35,602 nucleotides of DNA from Saprospiraceae bacterium (GCA_027030635.1 JALVES010000141.1:1-35602), one strand, 5' to 3'. Positions 1 through 9,475 are shown, counted from the first letter of the stretch. The notes: a model not told the origin generated them from the sequence alone. Made by a program: numbers and translations.

Positions 1-1
1 T

Positions 2-793
2 GTGGAGCACGAAATCTGGGAGCGCATCGCTGCCAACGAACGCAACTTGCTCAAGCGGAGCTATCTCGAAGTGCTTGCCCGCCGCCTGAAAGCCTACGAG
101 CTGGAACAGCTCCATCGTGCCGATATGCTGTTGCCCATTTCCGGCCGCGACCTCCTGCGTTTCAAAGAGCTGGGGTATGAGGGGCCCGTTATGATGCTGC
201 CCATCGGCCTGGAGCTCGAGGCTTATCAGCCCGATTACGACTCCTTTGAGCGTCCTGCATCCATCTCTTTTATAGGCTCCTTAGACTGGCTTCCCAATCT
301 TGAAGGTCTGGAGTGGTTTCTCAGGGAAGTGTGGCCGGAAGTGCAGAGGAAAAACCCCTCTTTCACGCTTCACGTGGCCGGCCGGCACATGCCCGCCCAT
401 CTGAAGCGCCGCCAGTTGCCGGGTGTCCGTTGGCATGGCGAAGTCGAAGATGCCCGCGCCTTCATCAACGCCCACAGCCTGATGGTGGTGCCGCTCTTTT
501 CGGGCAGCGGCATGAGGGTGAAAATCCTCGAAGGCATGGCCCTGGGTAAGGTGGTTTTGACGACCACCATGGGCCTCGAAGGCATCTTGGCGCAAAACGG
601 CCAGGAAGTGCTGGTGGCAGATTCTGCCAAAGCTTTTGTGCAGGCCATAGAGTTTTGTCTGAATCATCCCCGCCAAATGCTGGAAATTGGCCATAAGGCG
701 CGTACCTTTGCACTGCAACACTTCGACAGCAAGAGCATGGCGAAAGCCCTGTTGAAAACCGTGTCGAAGGAAGTTGTGCAACCGCTTGTATGA
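2..793 (+). CDS. Glycosyltransferase family 4-like protein (5' end cut by window start)
   Basis: Open from the window edge; C-terminal GT-B/GT4-like segment 'MVVPLFSGSGMRVKILEGMALGKVVLTTTMGLEGI'. Confidence 0.8.
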   Translation: MEHEIWERIAANERNLLKRSYLEVLARRLKAYELEQLHRADMLLPISGRDLLRFKELGYEGPVMMLPIGLELEAYQPDYDSFERPASISFIGSLDWLPNLEGLEWFLREVWPEVQRKNPSFTLHVAGRHMPAHLKRRQLPGVRWHGEVEDARAFINAHSLMVVPLFSGSGMRVKILEGMALGKVVLTTTMGLEGILAQNGQEVLVADSAKAFVQAIEFCLNHPRQMLEIGHKARTFALQHFDSKSMAKALLKTVSKEVVQPLV

Positions 794-805
794 AATCGCC
801 TTTTC

Positions 806-2011
806 GTGAATGGAAGCCTTGTTTTTTTGATCTTATTTTGGTTGGGCATTGTCGCCACGCTTTACTCCTACGTGCTGTATCCGGCGCTCATAGACCTGCT
901 GGCCCGCGACAAGCGCTTTTGGCCCGAGCACTGGCCCAAAGGGCGCCCCTTGCCGCGCGTAACCGTCCTCATGGCCGTCCACAACGAAGAGGCCGTCTTG
1001 CCCGACAAGTTTGTCCGCCTCGATGAGTTGGATTATCCCCCTGAGCTGCTGCACATTTACATCGGCTCGGATGCTTCTACAGATGCCACCAATGCGCTCT
1101 CAGAGGCTTATGCCGCAGGGAGGAGCCGGGTGCGGTTTTTTGCCTTTCGGCAAAGGAGGGGCAAGGCTTCGATTTTAAACGATTTGGCGAAAGCCGCCAT
1201 AGCAGAGTGCCCTGCGGGGCCACAACACATCTTCCTCATTACCGACGCCAACGTCATGCCCGAGCCCAATGCCGTGCGCGAATTGGTGGCGACTTATGCC
1301 CATCCGGAGATTGGTTTGGCGGAAGCCCGCCTCATTCCCCTCGGCCGGCGCTATGACGGCATTTCGCGTTCGGAGCGGGAGTACATACGCAGGGAAGCGC
1401 GCCTGAAGTATCGCGAAGGGCTGCTCGGCGGCGTCATGGCCGGCCCCTTTGGCGGTTGGTACAGCCTGCGAAGCGATTTTTTCTGTCCCATTCCTTCGCA
1501 TCATCTGGTGGACGATTTTTATCTCGCCATGTGTGTGTTCGAGCGCGGCGGTAAGGCTGTCGCCAATTTGGATGCACGGGTTTACGAGACCGTTTCTCAC
1601 GAGATAGGCGAGGAGTTTAAGCGCAAGCTGCGCATCGGTGCGGGCAATTACCAAAACCTCTTTCGCTTTTGGCGGATGTGGTTTCCGCCTTTCAACCTGC
1701 GGGCCTGGGTGTTGTTTTCTCACAAGGTGCTGCGCTGGTTGATACCCCTTTTATGGTTGTTGTCTTTTGCCTCTGCCGGGGTTTTGTGGTGGATGGGCAT
1801 GAGTCTGTACGGCTGGGCTGCTTTGGGCATGTTGCTGCTCCTCGCAGGCCTCCCTTTGCTGGATATGCTTTTGAACGCTCTGGGGATTCACGTGTTGCTA
1901 TTGCGTAATGTGCATTATTTCACCGCCATGAATGCGGCTCTGTTGCTGGGTTTTTTGCGTTACCTTCGCGGCATCAAACAGGGTGTTTGGCAGCCAACCA
2001 AAAGAATATGA
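806..2011 (+). CDS. Glycosyltransferase family 2 protein with C-terminal membrane helices
   Basis: GT2-like '[47 protein letters not shown]', '[13 protein letters not shown]', hydrophobic C-terminus; likely GTG start. Confidence 0.85.
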   Translation: MNGSLVFLILFWLGIVATLYSYVLYPALIDLLARDKRFWPEHWPKGRPLPRVTVLMAVHNEEAVLPDKFVRLDELDYPPELLHIYIGSDASTDATNALSEAYAAGRSRVRFFAFRQRRGKASILNDLAKAAIAECPAGPQHIFLITDANVMPEPNAVRELVATYAHPEIGLAEARLIPLGRRYDGISRSEREYIRREARLKYREGLLGGVMAGPFGGWYSLRSDFFCPIPSHHLVDDFYLAMCVFERGGKAVANLDARVYETVSHEIGEEFKRKLRIGAGNYQNLFRFWRMWFPPFNLRAWVLFSHKVLRWLIPLLWLLSFASAGVLWWMGMSLYGWAALGMLLLLAGLPLLDMLLNALGIHVLLLRNVHYFTAMNAALLLGFLRYLRGIKQGVWQPTKRI

Positions 2012-3189
2012 ATAAGCCGGTAAACCACATGGAAGAAGAGACCATCAAGTTGAATACCATTGAAGAAGCGCTCGAAGACCTTCGGGCCGGAAAGGTCATC
2101 ATCGTCGTGGATGACGAAGAGCGCGAAAACGAAGGCGATTTTGTCTGTGCAGCCGATTTGGTAACGCCCGAGATTGTCAACTTCATGGCCACGCACGGGC
2201 GGGGGCTGATTTGCATGCCCCTCGAAGAGCAGCGGGCCCGGGAGCTGGGCTTTAAGCGCATGGTAGATGACAACACGGCTCTGCACGAGACGGCCTTTAC
2301 CGTTTCGGTGGACTACAAATTGGAGGGCTGCACCACCGGCATCTCCACTTACGACCGTGCCACCTGCATCCGCGCCGTAACCAGGCCGGAGAGCAGGGCA
2401 GAGCACTTTGCACGCCCGGGGCACATCTTCCCCCTCATGGCCAAGCCCGGAGGCGTTTTGCGCCGCACCGGACATACCGAAGCTGCCGTAGATTTGATGC
2501 GCCTCGCAGGGCTTTATCCCGCCGGCGTCCTGGTCGAAATCCTCAATCCGGATGGCAGCATGGCACGCCTGCCCCAGTTGATGGAAATTGCCCGCAGGCA
2601 CGGGCTCAAAATCATCAGCATAGCCGATTTGGTGGCCTACCGCATGAAAAACGAACGCCTCGTTACGCAGGAATTGAGCGGGGAGGTAGATACGCCTTTC
2701 GGCAAATTTGAGCTCTTGCTGTACTCCCAAAAGCTCAACGGAGACCTGCACTTCGCCCTGCGCCTCGGCAGTTGGAGCGAAGAAGAAGCCGTACCGGTAC
2801 GGGTAGAATCTTCACCCACAGCGCGAAACCCCGTGCTGTCTATGCTCAACGGTGCCGACTACCGCATGAGGGAAAGCCTGAGACGCATAGCTGAAGAGGG
2901 CAGGGGAGTCTATCTCTTCATCCAACAAAGCGAAAAAAAAGTGGATGTGCTGGAATGTGCCCGCCGCTTTCTGGAGAAGAGCGAAGAGAAAGAACACCCG
3001 CCTCAACAGCCTGCACCCTACGAACATGCCCAGCGCGATTTGGGCATAGGCGCCCAGATTTTGCGCAGCCTCGGCCTGCGAAAAATGCGCCTGCTCACCA
3101 CCGACCCCACCCGCCGCCGCCTCGGCCTCGAAGGCTATGGACTGGAAATCGTGGAGTGTATAGAAATCCCCGAGCGGGGCGTTTTGTAA
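2008..3189 (+). CDS. ribB: 3,4-dihydroxy-2-butanone 4-phosphate synthase (RibB domain) fused to a degenerate GTP cyclohydrolase II-like domain
   Basis: '[40 protein letters not shown]', '[15 protein letters not shown]', '[28 protein letters not shown]'. ATG at 2008 overlaps the upstream stop (ATGA), preferred over 1987. Confidence 0.9.
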   Translation: MNKPVNHMEEETIKLNTIEEALEDLRAGKVIIVVDDEERENEGDFVCAADLVTPEIVNFMATHGRGLICMPLEEQRARELGFKRMVDDNTALHETAFTVSVDYKLEGCTTGISTYDRATCIRAVTRPESRAEHFARPGHIFPLMAKPGGVLRRTGHTEAAVDLMRLAGLYPAGVLVEILNPDGSMARLPQLMEIARRHGLKIISIADLVAYRMKNERLVTQELSGEVDTPFGKFELLLYSQKLNGDLHFALRLGSWSEEEAVPVRVESSPTARNPVLSMLNGADYRMRESLRRIAEEGRGVYLFIQQSEKKVDVLECARRFLEKSEEKEHPPQQPAPYEHAQRDLGIGAQILRSLGLRKMRLLTTDPTRRRLGLEGYGLEIVECIEIPERGVL

Positions 3190-3204
3190 GCCAATCCCAC
3201 ACCT

Positions 3205-4230
3205 ATGAAAAGAATCATCTTACTCACCCTCCTCGTCCTGCTTGCCGGATTTGGCATCTGGGGCTATCAGAAGTACAGAGATTACCTCCGGCCGAATGTG
3301 CCCCGCGAGTTGAAAGACCACATCCTGCTCATCCCCACGGGCAGCACCTTTGAAGAAGTGCGCGATCGGCTGTACGAAGAAGGCTTCCTTCTCGACACAG
3401 CTTCCTTCAGGCGCGTGGCCGAAAAGCTGAAGTACAAGCGAAAAACCATGCGTGCCGGCCGCTTTGAAATTCAACCCGGCTGGACCAACCTGGAGCTGGT
3501 GCGCCATCTGCGCAACGGAAAACAAAGCCCGGTAAACGTCGTCATCACCGCCGAGGCCCGCCTGCCGGAGGATGTGGCCGCCAAAGCAGCCTCCTTCATA
3601 GAGCCCACCGCCGAAGAAATGAAGCAGGCCTTTGAAAACGACTCCCTCATCAAAGCCCTCGGCTTCAAACCGGAGACCTTCATCAGCCTTTTCATCCCCA
3701 ATACCTACGAGTTCTTTTGGAACACCTCCCCCGAAGCCTTTTTGCAACGCATGAAAAAGGAGCACGACCGCTTCTGGAAAATGAACGACCGCCTTGGCAA
3801 AGCCCGCAAACTCGGCCTCACCCCCGAAGAGGTCTATACCCTGGCCTCCATCGTAGAGCGCGAAACCAACCGCAACGAAGAAAAAAAACGCATCGCCGGC
3901 GTCTATCTCAACCGCCTGAAAAAAGGCATCAAACTCCAGGCCGACCCCACCGCCGTCTTCGCCCGCCGCGACTTCACCACCTCCCGCGTAACCGATTACC
4001 ACACCAAATACGATTCCCCCTACAACACCTATATGTACGAAGGCCTCCCCCCGGGCCCCATCAGCATGGCCTCCATAGCCAGCATAGATGCCGTGCTCAA
4101 TCCCGAAAAACACGACTACATCTTCTTCTGCGCCAAAGGCGATGGCAGCGGCCTGCACAACTTCGCCAAAACCCTCAGAGGACACAATAAGAACATCCGC
4201 ATTTATAAGAGGAATTTGCGGGGGAGGTAG
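3205..4230 (+). CDS. mltG: Endolytic transglycosylase MltG (YceG-like)
   Basis: N-terminal membrane anchor; 'TLASIVERETNRNEEKKRIAGVYLNRLKKGIKLQADPTAVFA', 'SPYNTYMYEGLPPGPISMASIASIDAVLNPEKHDYIFFCAKGDGSGLHNFAKTLRGHN'. Confidence 0.93.
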   Translation: MKRIILLTLLVLLAGFGIWGYQKYRDYLRPNVPRELKDHILLIPTGSTFEEVRDRLYEEGFLLDTASFRRVAEKLKYKRKTMRAGRFEIQPGWTNLELVRHLRNGKQSPVNVVITAEARLPEDVAAKAASFIEPTAEEMKQAFENDSLIKALGFKPETFISLFIPNTYEFFWNTSPEAFLQRMKKEHDRFWKMNDRLGKARKLGLTPEEVYTLASIVERETNRNEEKKRIAGVYLNRLKKGIKLQADPTAVFARRDFTTSRVTDYHTKYDSPYNTYMYEGLPPGPISMASIASIDAVLNPEKHDYIFFCAKGDGSGLHNFAKTLRGHNKNIRIYKRNLRGR

Positions 4231-4268
4231 GTTGTCGGTTGTCTGTTGTCGGTTGTCTGTTGTCGGTT
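4231..4268. repeat. Short tandem repeat, period 14 (GTTGTCGGTTGTCT)n
   Basis: gttgtcggttgtct gttgtcggttgtct gttgtcggtt read directly after the mltG stop. Confidence 0.9.
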
Positions 4269-4348
4269 AACGAAACTATAGGATCGGGGTGCTGACGTAA
4301 GGAAGACCCCCGAGCCGGCCTGAGTACCTGTTGTCTGTTGTGTTGGTT

Positions 4349-4410
4349 TGTTGTTTATTGTGTATCGTTTATCGTGTATTGTTTATCGTGTATCGTTGAT
4401 TTATTGTTTA
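4349..4410. repeat. Degenerate repeat of TGTTTATCGTGTATCG-like units
   Basis: tgttgtttattgtgtatcgtttatcgtgtattgtttatcgtgtatcgttgatttattgttta. Confidence 0.75.
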
Positions 4411-4499
4411 GTGGTTTTGTGTGATGAACGTAAGCAGCTTGGTCCAGAATAAAAAATCTGTGAAATCCGGTAATCCGTGTAATCTGTGATTCTGACGAT

Positions 4500-4598
4500 G
4501 AACGTGATGAGCGTAACGAGCGTAACGAGCGTAACGAACGTAACGAACGTAACGAACGTAACAAACGTGATGAACGTGATGAATGGGATGAATGGAAT
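4500..4598. repeat. Tandem repeat, 9-bp period, 11 units (GARCGTRAY consensus)
   Basis: gaacgtgat gagcgtaac x3 gaacgtaac x3 aaacgtgat gaacgtgat gaatgggat gaatggaat. Confidence 0.95.
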
Positions 4599-4639
4599 TT
4601 GGGGAACTCACCACGGGGGCACGGGGTTCACGGAGGGTT

Positions 4640-4709
4640 CATTCTCCATTCTCAATTTTCAATTCTCCATTCTCCATTCTCCATTCTCAATTTTCAATTT
4701 TCCATTCTA
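4640..4709. repeat. Low-complexity repeat of ATTCTCCATTCTCAATTTTCAATTCTCC-like units
   Basis: cattctccattctcaattttcaattctccattctccattctccattctcaattttcaattttccattct. Confidence 0.9.
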
Positions 4710-4729
4710 TGAACCACTATTCTGAAATC

Positions 4730-6718
4730 TCATTTTATGATGAGTATGGTGCTAAAACGCCTGCTGTCGTCGGTTTCACAGTAGAGATAATAGACTCCTC
4801 GGGACAGTCCGTGTTTCAGGGTGATTTCTTGTTTTCCCGAAAAGGTTTCTTCTTTGATCATTTGCCCTAAGGCATTATACAGGGTAAGTTGTAATCTGCG
4901 GTATTTGTGATCTATATGGAGATGGAGTGGTTCTGTTTCCAAGACCGGATTGGGGAATAACAGGAGGGGCAATGATCCCTGTAAATCGCTGATGTTTGAA
5001 AGGATTATTTGCGTACATGCCGAAGTGTCTATACATCCGTTTTGAGAAATAATGACAGCATAGGAGCCATTTTCGGCAGGTACAAAAACTTGTTGCGTTT
5101 GGCCGGGTATGGCTGCGTAGTTGTTTTCACAATCTACCCATTGGTAATCGGCAGAATTTGCTGCTGCTATGAGTTGAGGGGGCTCCCAACTAACTGCTGT
5201 TTCTACGGGGATGATGGTTAAGTTGATGGTGATGATGCTGTCTCCACAGCCTTCTGCATTGGGGATGTTGTCTTCGTAGATTCCGCTTTCGGTATAAAGG
5301 GCATTTCCACTGGGAGTTATGTAAAATTGGCAAGACGTAACGGAAATGCTCGAACTTGTTGGCTCGCAAATTTCAAATACGCGAACATTGCCCGCGTCAC
5401 TCCCTCCGGAATTGGAAGCATACGGGGAACTAACAGCGACGATGGTTGCATCTTCTGAAATGGCTATCGCCTTGCCGCAACGATCGCCTGATGATAAGCC
5501 CGGAATATCTGTTTGTTGCGCATTCCATTGGTTGCCGTTCCATCTGAAAATGTAAAGACGCCCTACCGGAGAACCGGAATTTCCAAAATAGGGCGCTCCT
5601 ACAAAGAGGACATCGCCATCAGAAGAAAGGCATACGCGGCTTCCAAAGCGGCTGTTTGGGACTCCCTGGAGAAAACTTCCTTTGGCCTCCCAAGAGGAGC
5701 CCGTCCATTGGAAAACCTGGACTTGCCCGGCGTCGGTACCGTTTTCGTTGTTTCGAAAGGCGCCTATGGCCAGGGTTTGTCCGTCTTGAGAAAGAGAGAC
5801 TGTATTGCCCAGATAAGAAAGCTGAACAGTACCCCAAATAGCGTCTCCTTGTTGCACCCAATTTCCACCATCTAAGGTATAAACTTTTACTTTTCCTGCG
5901 TAGGCGGCCATTTCTCCATTCTCCGAAATGCCGATGGCAACGGTATGGCCGGTACTTGATATGGAAACGGCATCGCCCCAACGCTCATTCGGATGTTCTC
6001 CCGAAAGAACAGCAGTTTCCTGCCATGTGTTGCCATCCCATTGATAGATGCGTGCCTGTCCTGCAGCAGGTAAAAAACTTGGACTGTAAAAAGGTATGCC
6101 GACGATCAAAGTCATGCCATCGGCAGAGATATCTAAAGACATGCCAAAGAAGATGTTGTCGTCATCGCCTTCCAAGGCTTCTCCCATAGGGGTCCATTCA
6201 TTTCCGTTTCGCGAATAGACTTGCACTTTCCCTGCTCCGAATCCGTAGCTGTTGGTATGGCCGGGAGCGCCTACCGCCAGAATTTGCCCATCGTCCGACA
6301 GGGCGACAGCATAACCGAAAAGTTCAGAAGCTTGGCTTCCTTCAAGGGAAGCTCCTGCTATCTGCCAGTCATTGCCATCCCAGGAGAAGGTTTGTACCCT
6401 TCCTGCAGCCAACATGGAGTTAATGTTATAGGATTTTGCTCCGACAACCATAAATTGTCCGTCTGAAGACATGGCTACTGAGAAGCCGAATAGCTCTGTT
6501 TCTTGCTCACCTGTTAAATCACTTCCTAATTGAATTTGTGCAATTGAGATGCTCCGGAAGTTGAGTATAAGAGCAAGCAGAAATACATTTAAAATGAAAC
6601 GGTTTGGGCTGCGCAAGCTGTTGGAAATTCCCCAAAACATCGAAGTGAATGGCGAGTGTGTTGTGTCTTTTTTCATGGCAGGTACTGATTTGAGTTTTGT
6701 GGAGGTTGTATTTCGCAT
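4730..6718 (-). CDS. FG-GAP-like beta-propeller repeat protein with type A T9SS C-terminal sorting domain
   Basis: Repeated ~50-60 aa units ('AVALSDDGQILAVGAPGHTNSYGFGAGKVQVYSRNGNEW'); C-terminus 'LLLFPNPVLETEPLHLHIDHKYRRLQLTLYNALGQMIKEETFSGKQEITLKHGLSRGVYYLYC'. Confidence 0.85.
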   Translation of the reverse strand: MRNTTSTKLKSVPAMKKDTTHSPFTSMFWGISNSLRSPNRFILNVFLLALILNFRSISIAQIQLGSDLTGEQETELFGFSVAMSSDGQFMVVGAKSYNINSMLAAGRVQTFSWDGNDWQIAGASLEGSQASELFGYAVALSDDGQILAVGAPGHTNSYGFGAGKVQVYSRNGNEWTPMGEALEGDDDNIFFGMSLDISADGMTLIVGIPFYSPSFLPAAGQARIYQWDGNTWQETAVLSGEHPNERWGDAVSISSTGHTVAIGISENGEMAAYAGKVKVYTLDGGNWVQQGDAIWGTVQLSYLGNTVSLSQDGQTLAIGAFRNNENGTDAGQVQVFQWTGSSWEAKGSFLQGVPNSRFGSRVCLSSDGDVLFVGAPYFGNSGSPVGRLYIFRWNGNQWNAQQTDIPGLSSGDRCGKAIAISEDATIVAVSSPYASNSGGSDAGNVRVFEICEPTSSSISVTSCQFYITPSGNALYTESGIYEDNIPNAEGCGDSIITINLTIIPVETAVSWEPPQLIAAANSADYQWVDCENNYAAIPGQTQQVFVPAENGSYAVIISQNGCIDTSACTQIILSNISDLQGSLPLLLFPNPVLETEPLHLHIDHKYRRLQLTLYNALGQMIKEETFSGKQEITLKHGLSRGVYYLYCETDDSRRFSTILIIK

Positions 6719-6762
6719 TTAGGTGAAAAAGTGCAATGATTTTGTGTTGGTTCGTCTAAAGT

Positions 6763-9060
6763 TTATCTGAAGAGGAGTACATCTCCACTTATTGTTCCTT
6801 TCATTCCCGTAAGGGGATTGATGTATTCAAACAGATAGATGTAAATGCCCGAATTGGCATCTTGCCCGTCCCAGGCAAAAGGCTCTGTTGTGATTTCTGC
6901 GACCATACTGCCCCAGCGATTAAAAATAGTAAGTTTTACAGGAATGAAATTTTTGCCTTGAGCTAAAAACAGCTCATTGAAGCCGTCTCCATTGGGGCTA
7001 AAGGCGTTGGGTAAAAAGACAGCTTCGGCACAAGAAGAATCCACTGCGATGCGAAAAGTGTCGGTTAAGACGCAGTGATCTACTTCAATGGAAAGGGTAT
7101 AGAGACCTTCTGTAGGTAAAAGCTCAGGCCAATTTTCTACCGGTTTTCCATTTATGGAAATACCTGTGTCGAAAGGGGTTTCTGCATACAGTTCATAAGG
7201 CAAGAAAATTTCACAGAGGGTGGTATCCGGAGGGATGGCAATAGGCGCTTCGCCTTGGAGCAGTTCGTCGGTGAAGTTGATTTCTGTGGAAGCAGAGGCC
7301 TCACAAAAGCCATCTCCCACAGTTACCTGATAAAAGCCGCCTTGTAATACTTCTAAAGAAGTTGAGTGTATGTTGCCACTCCAGTTGTACGATGAAATGG
7401 GACGATTTGAATGGACGGTTAATTCAAGAGGAGGGGTGCAGTAAGTTCCATCTTGTTCAATACTTGCTTCTAATTCGGGCAAAACCACGATTGTTTGTTC
7501 GTGGCTGTAAAGGCAGCCCAGATACCATATCGTTTGAGTCAATGTATAGACGCCGGGCTCTGAGAAAGAATGCTGAAAGTCAGGAGTGTTTTCTATGGCG
7601 CTTAAAGGCATTCCGTTTTCGAACAGCTCCCACCTGTTTTTACTTGCCAGGCTGTTTGAGGTGTTTGAAGTGGATATGCTTTCTCCAACGCAAATGGTAT
7701 CGGGGACAGTAAAGAAGGCGGAGGGCTCTGTCGGGCTTTGGCAAACATCGGTTAAGAGAATCTGTACCGTATCTATAGCCAAAGATACAGCGATAAGAGA
7801 GTCAATAGTACTTATGGATGTGGAGAAAGAGGAAAGCTCTAAAGAGACAGGAAAGCTTTGCAGGCAAGCCGGGAAAACGGGGCAGTCGTCAAGCAGACCC
7901 AAAGAGTCGGTTCTCGCTATGGTGAAATTAGGCAATAGTTCCCCCTCCGGCGTGATTCGTTGTTGACTGGATAACAACAAGGCGCCATTGCCAAGTACAA
8001 TGATTTTGGGATCGTGGAAGGGATACCCCCGCTGGGATACAATATTTCCGTTTGCATCTAAAGTTGCTAATACTGCCGGAAAAAAGCCTGTAGTGGAATA
8101 GCCCAAAAGGAGAGAACCATCGCTTTGTTGCAGTAGAGAAAGGTCGTTGTACTCAAAAGCTTCTCCATAAAATACTTTAGACCACAAAAGATTGAGTTCC
8201 TTGTCAAATTTAGCAACGATGGCATTGTTTTCGTTCCCGGTAACCCCCGTGGTGTCTTTCATGCTTCCTATGGCAAAGAAACCATTGTTGCTTTGAATTA
8301 GTTTTTTGAAATTTATATCTCCGGCGATGAGCATGGAGCCGGGACTTCCATCCGGATATACCTGGATCAAAAAACTGCGCTGCTCTCCGTTTATTCCCGT
8401 GATGTCTATGAAATGCCCTAAAACAAAAAAGGAATTGGCTTCAGCATCAAACAGTACGTCATACGACAGGAGTTTAAAAGGTGCAAATTCAGGTTTTATA
8501 AAATTTATTCCTTTCTGCCAGATGAGGGTGCCATCCGGAGCAAAGTAATACAATTGTAAACTTCCGGAAGCGTTACCTCCGGTAAAGGCAATAAGGGTGT
8601 TCCCGTTTGTATCTGTACTAAAGCCTTCGCCACTACCCGGTGTAGCTTTGCTTTTTGCCCACAGGCTACCGCTTTCCGTGTCGTAATGAATGAACAGAGC
8701 CCCGAGTGGATTGGTGCCTTGCAAAAGGTTAACACTTGTCCCCTGATAAATTCCTTTCTGAAAGAAGGAAAACAATATAGAACCTATTTGAGGTGGATAT
8801 ATTTCTAAGGCATCCAAAGTGTCTTGCAGCTCATTGGGCTGAAAAAGTATCAATTTATGAGCCAAAGTCGTAGAGGGAGGGGAATAAGTAATTCCCCGTA
8901 TGTCGTCCGCCTCGTTGGCAACAACGTCTCCTAAGCGATAGCCCGGAAAGGCCATGCTCTTTTGAAAAGGGAGCATCTGGCCGGCTAAGCCCCAATGCAG
9001 AAAAGAAAGCGCCGAGACCAATAAACAATATCTATGTATAAAGGTCATTTTGGAAAGCAT
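6763..9060 (-). CDS. Large secreted protein with gliding-motility-associated (CHU_C-type, type B) T9SS C-terminal domain
   Basis: C-terminus 'VFLPNAFSPNGDGFNELFLAQGKNFIPVKLTIFNRWGSMVAEITTEPFAWDGQDANSGIYIYLFEY'; PKD-like region before it; N-terminal signal. Confidence 0.87.
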   Translation of the reverse strand: MLSKMTFIHRYCLLVSALSFLHWGLAGQMLPFQKSMAFPGYRLGDVVANEADDIRGITYSPPSTTLAHKLILFQPNELQDTLDALEIYPPQIGSILFSFFQKGIYQGTSVNLLQGTNPLGALFIHYDTESGSLWAKSKATPGSGEGFSTDTNGNTLIAFTGGNASGSLQLYYFAPDGTLIWQKGINFIKPEFAPFKLLSYDVLFDAEANSFFVLGHFIDITGINGEQRSFLIQVYPDGSPGSMLIAGDINFKKLIQSNNGFFAIGSMKDTTGVTGNENNAIVAKFDKELNLLWSKVFYGEAFEYNDLSLLQQSDGSLLLGYSTTGFFPAVLATLDANGNIVSQRGYPFHDPKIIVLGNGALLLSSQQRITPEGELLPNFTIARTDSLGLLDDCPVFPACLQSFPVSLELSSFSTSISTIDSLIAVSLAIDTVQILLTDVCQSPTEPSAFFTVPDTICVGESISTSNTSNSLASKNRWELFENGMPLSAIENTPDFQHSFSEPGVYTLTQTIWYLGCLYSHEQTIVVLPELEASIEQDGTYCTPPLELTVHSNRPISSYNWSGNIHSTSLEVLQGGFYQVTVGDGFCEASASTEINFTDELLQGEAPIAIPPDTTLCEIFLPYELYAETPFDTGISINGKPVENWPELLPTEGLYTLSIEVDHCVLTDTFRIAVDSSCAEAVFLPNAFSPNGDGFNELFLAQGKNFIPVKLTIFNRWGSMVAEITTEPFAWDGQDANSGIYIYLFEYINPLTGMKGTISGDVLLFR

Positions 9061-9304
9061 GTCAGAAAGTTGTGTTGATTAGGTGATTGTTATGGGCTCC
9101 GAAACATAACTTTGTTGGCTACAGCTACCTGGTTCATTAAAGTTAGTGTCTTCGCAAATTATCCGGAAAGTTATTGTCCATGAAGTTACGCTTTTTTTCT
9201 TTTTACGCAAGAAAAACATGAAAAATGTCGGAAGGATGACAAGTGGCATTGCCTGCCTGGCAAAGGGTGTTGGTGGAATCGGGTAAATCGGTGGAAGCGG
9301 GACT

Positions 9305-9333
9305 CAATCTGTGTCAATCTGTGTAATCTGTGG
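9305..9333. repeat. AATCTGTG mini-repeat cluster
   Basis: caatctgtgtcaatctgtgtaatctgtgg; shares GTGTAATCTGTG with 4477-4488. Confidence 0.75.
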
Positions 9334-9357
9334 ACGGAATGAGGGCAGCAGGCAGGC

Positions 9358-9425
9358 CCACATTAGACGCGAAGCGTCCACATTAGCGCCATAGGCGCCA
9401 CATTAGGCACAAAGCGCCCACATTT
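9358..9425. repeat. 20-nt-period array: CCACATTA plus a variable mini-hairpin, three units and a terminal CCACATTT
   Basis: ccacatta-GACGC-gaa-GCGTc / ccacatta-GCGCC-ata-GGCGc / ccacatta-GGCAC-aaa-GCGCc / ccacattt. Confidence 0.9.
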
Positions 9426-9428
9426 CCC

Positions 9429-9436
9429 TATCTTTG
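9429..9436 (+). promoter_or_regulatory. Candidate Bacteroidota -7 element (TATCTTTG) for panB
   Basis: Matches TAnnTTTG; 39 nt before the panB ATG. Confidence 0.55.
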
Positions 9437-9475
9437 CCCCCAAAGCAGCCCTAAAGCAACAACCAAAGCAAAATT

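Noticed and set aside
4500-4598. CRISPR or coding repeat (ORFs 4486-4725 +, 4355-4564 -, 4408-4614 -)
   Set aside because: Pure 9-bp tandem repeat without spacers; the ORFs are low-complexity translations of the repeat with no start-site context or domain similarity.
9358-9425. CRISPR-like periodic array
   Set aside because: Constant part is only 8 nt, the variable part is a self-complementary 12 nt, there are only three units, and no cas genes are present.
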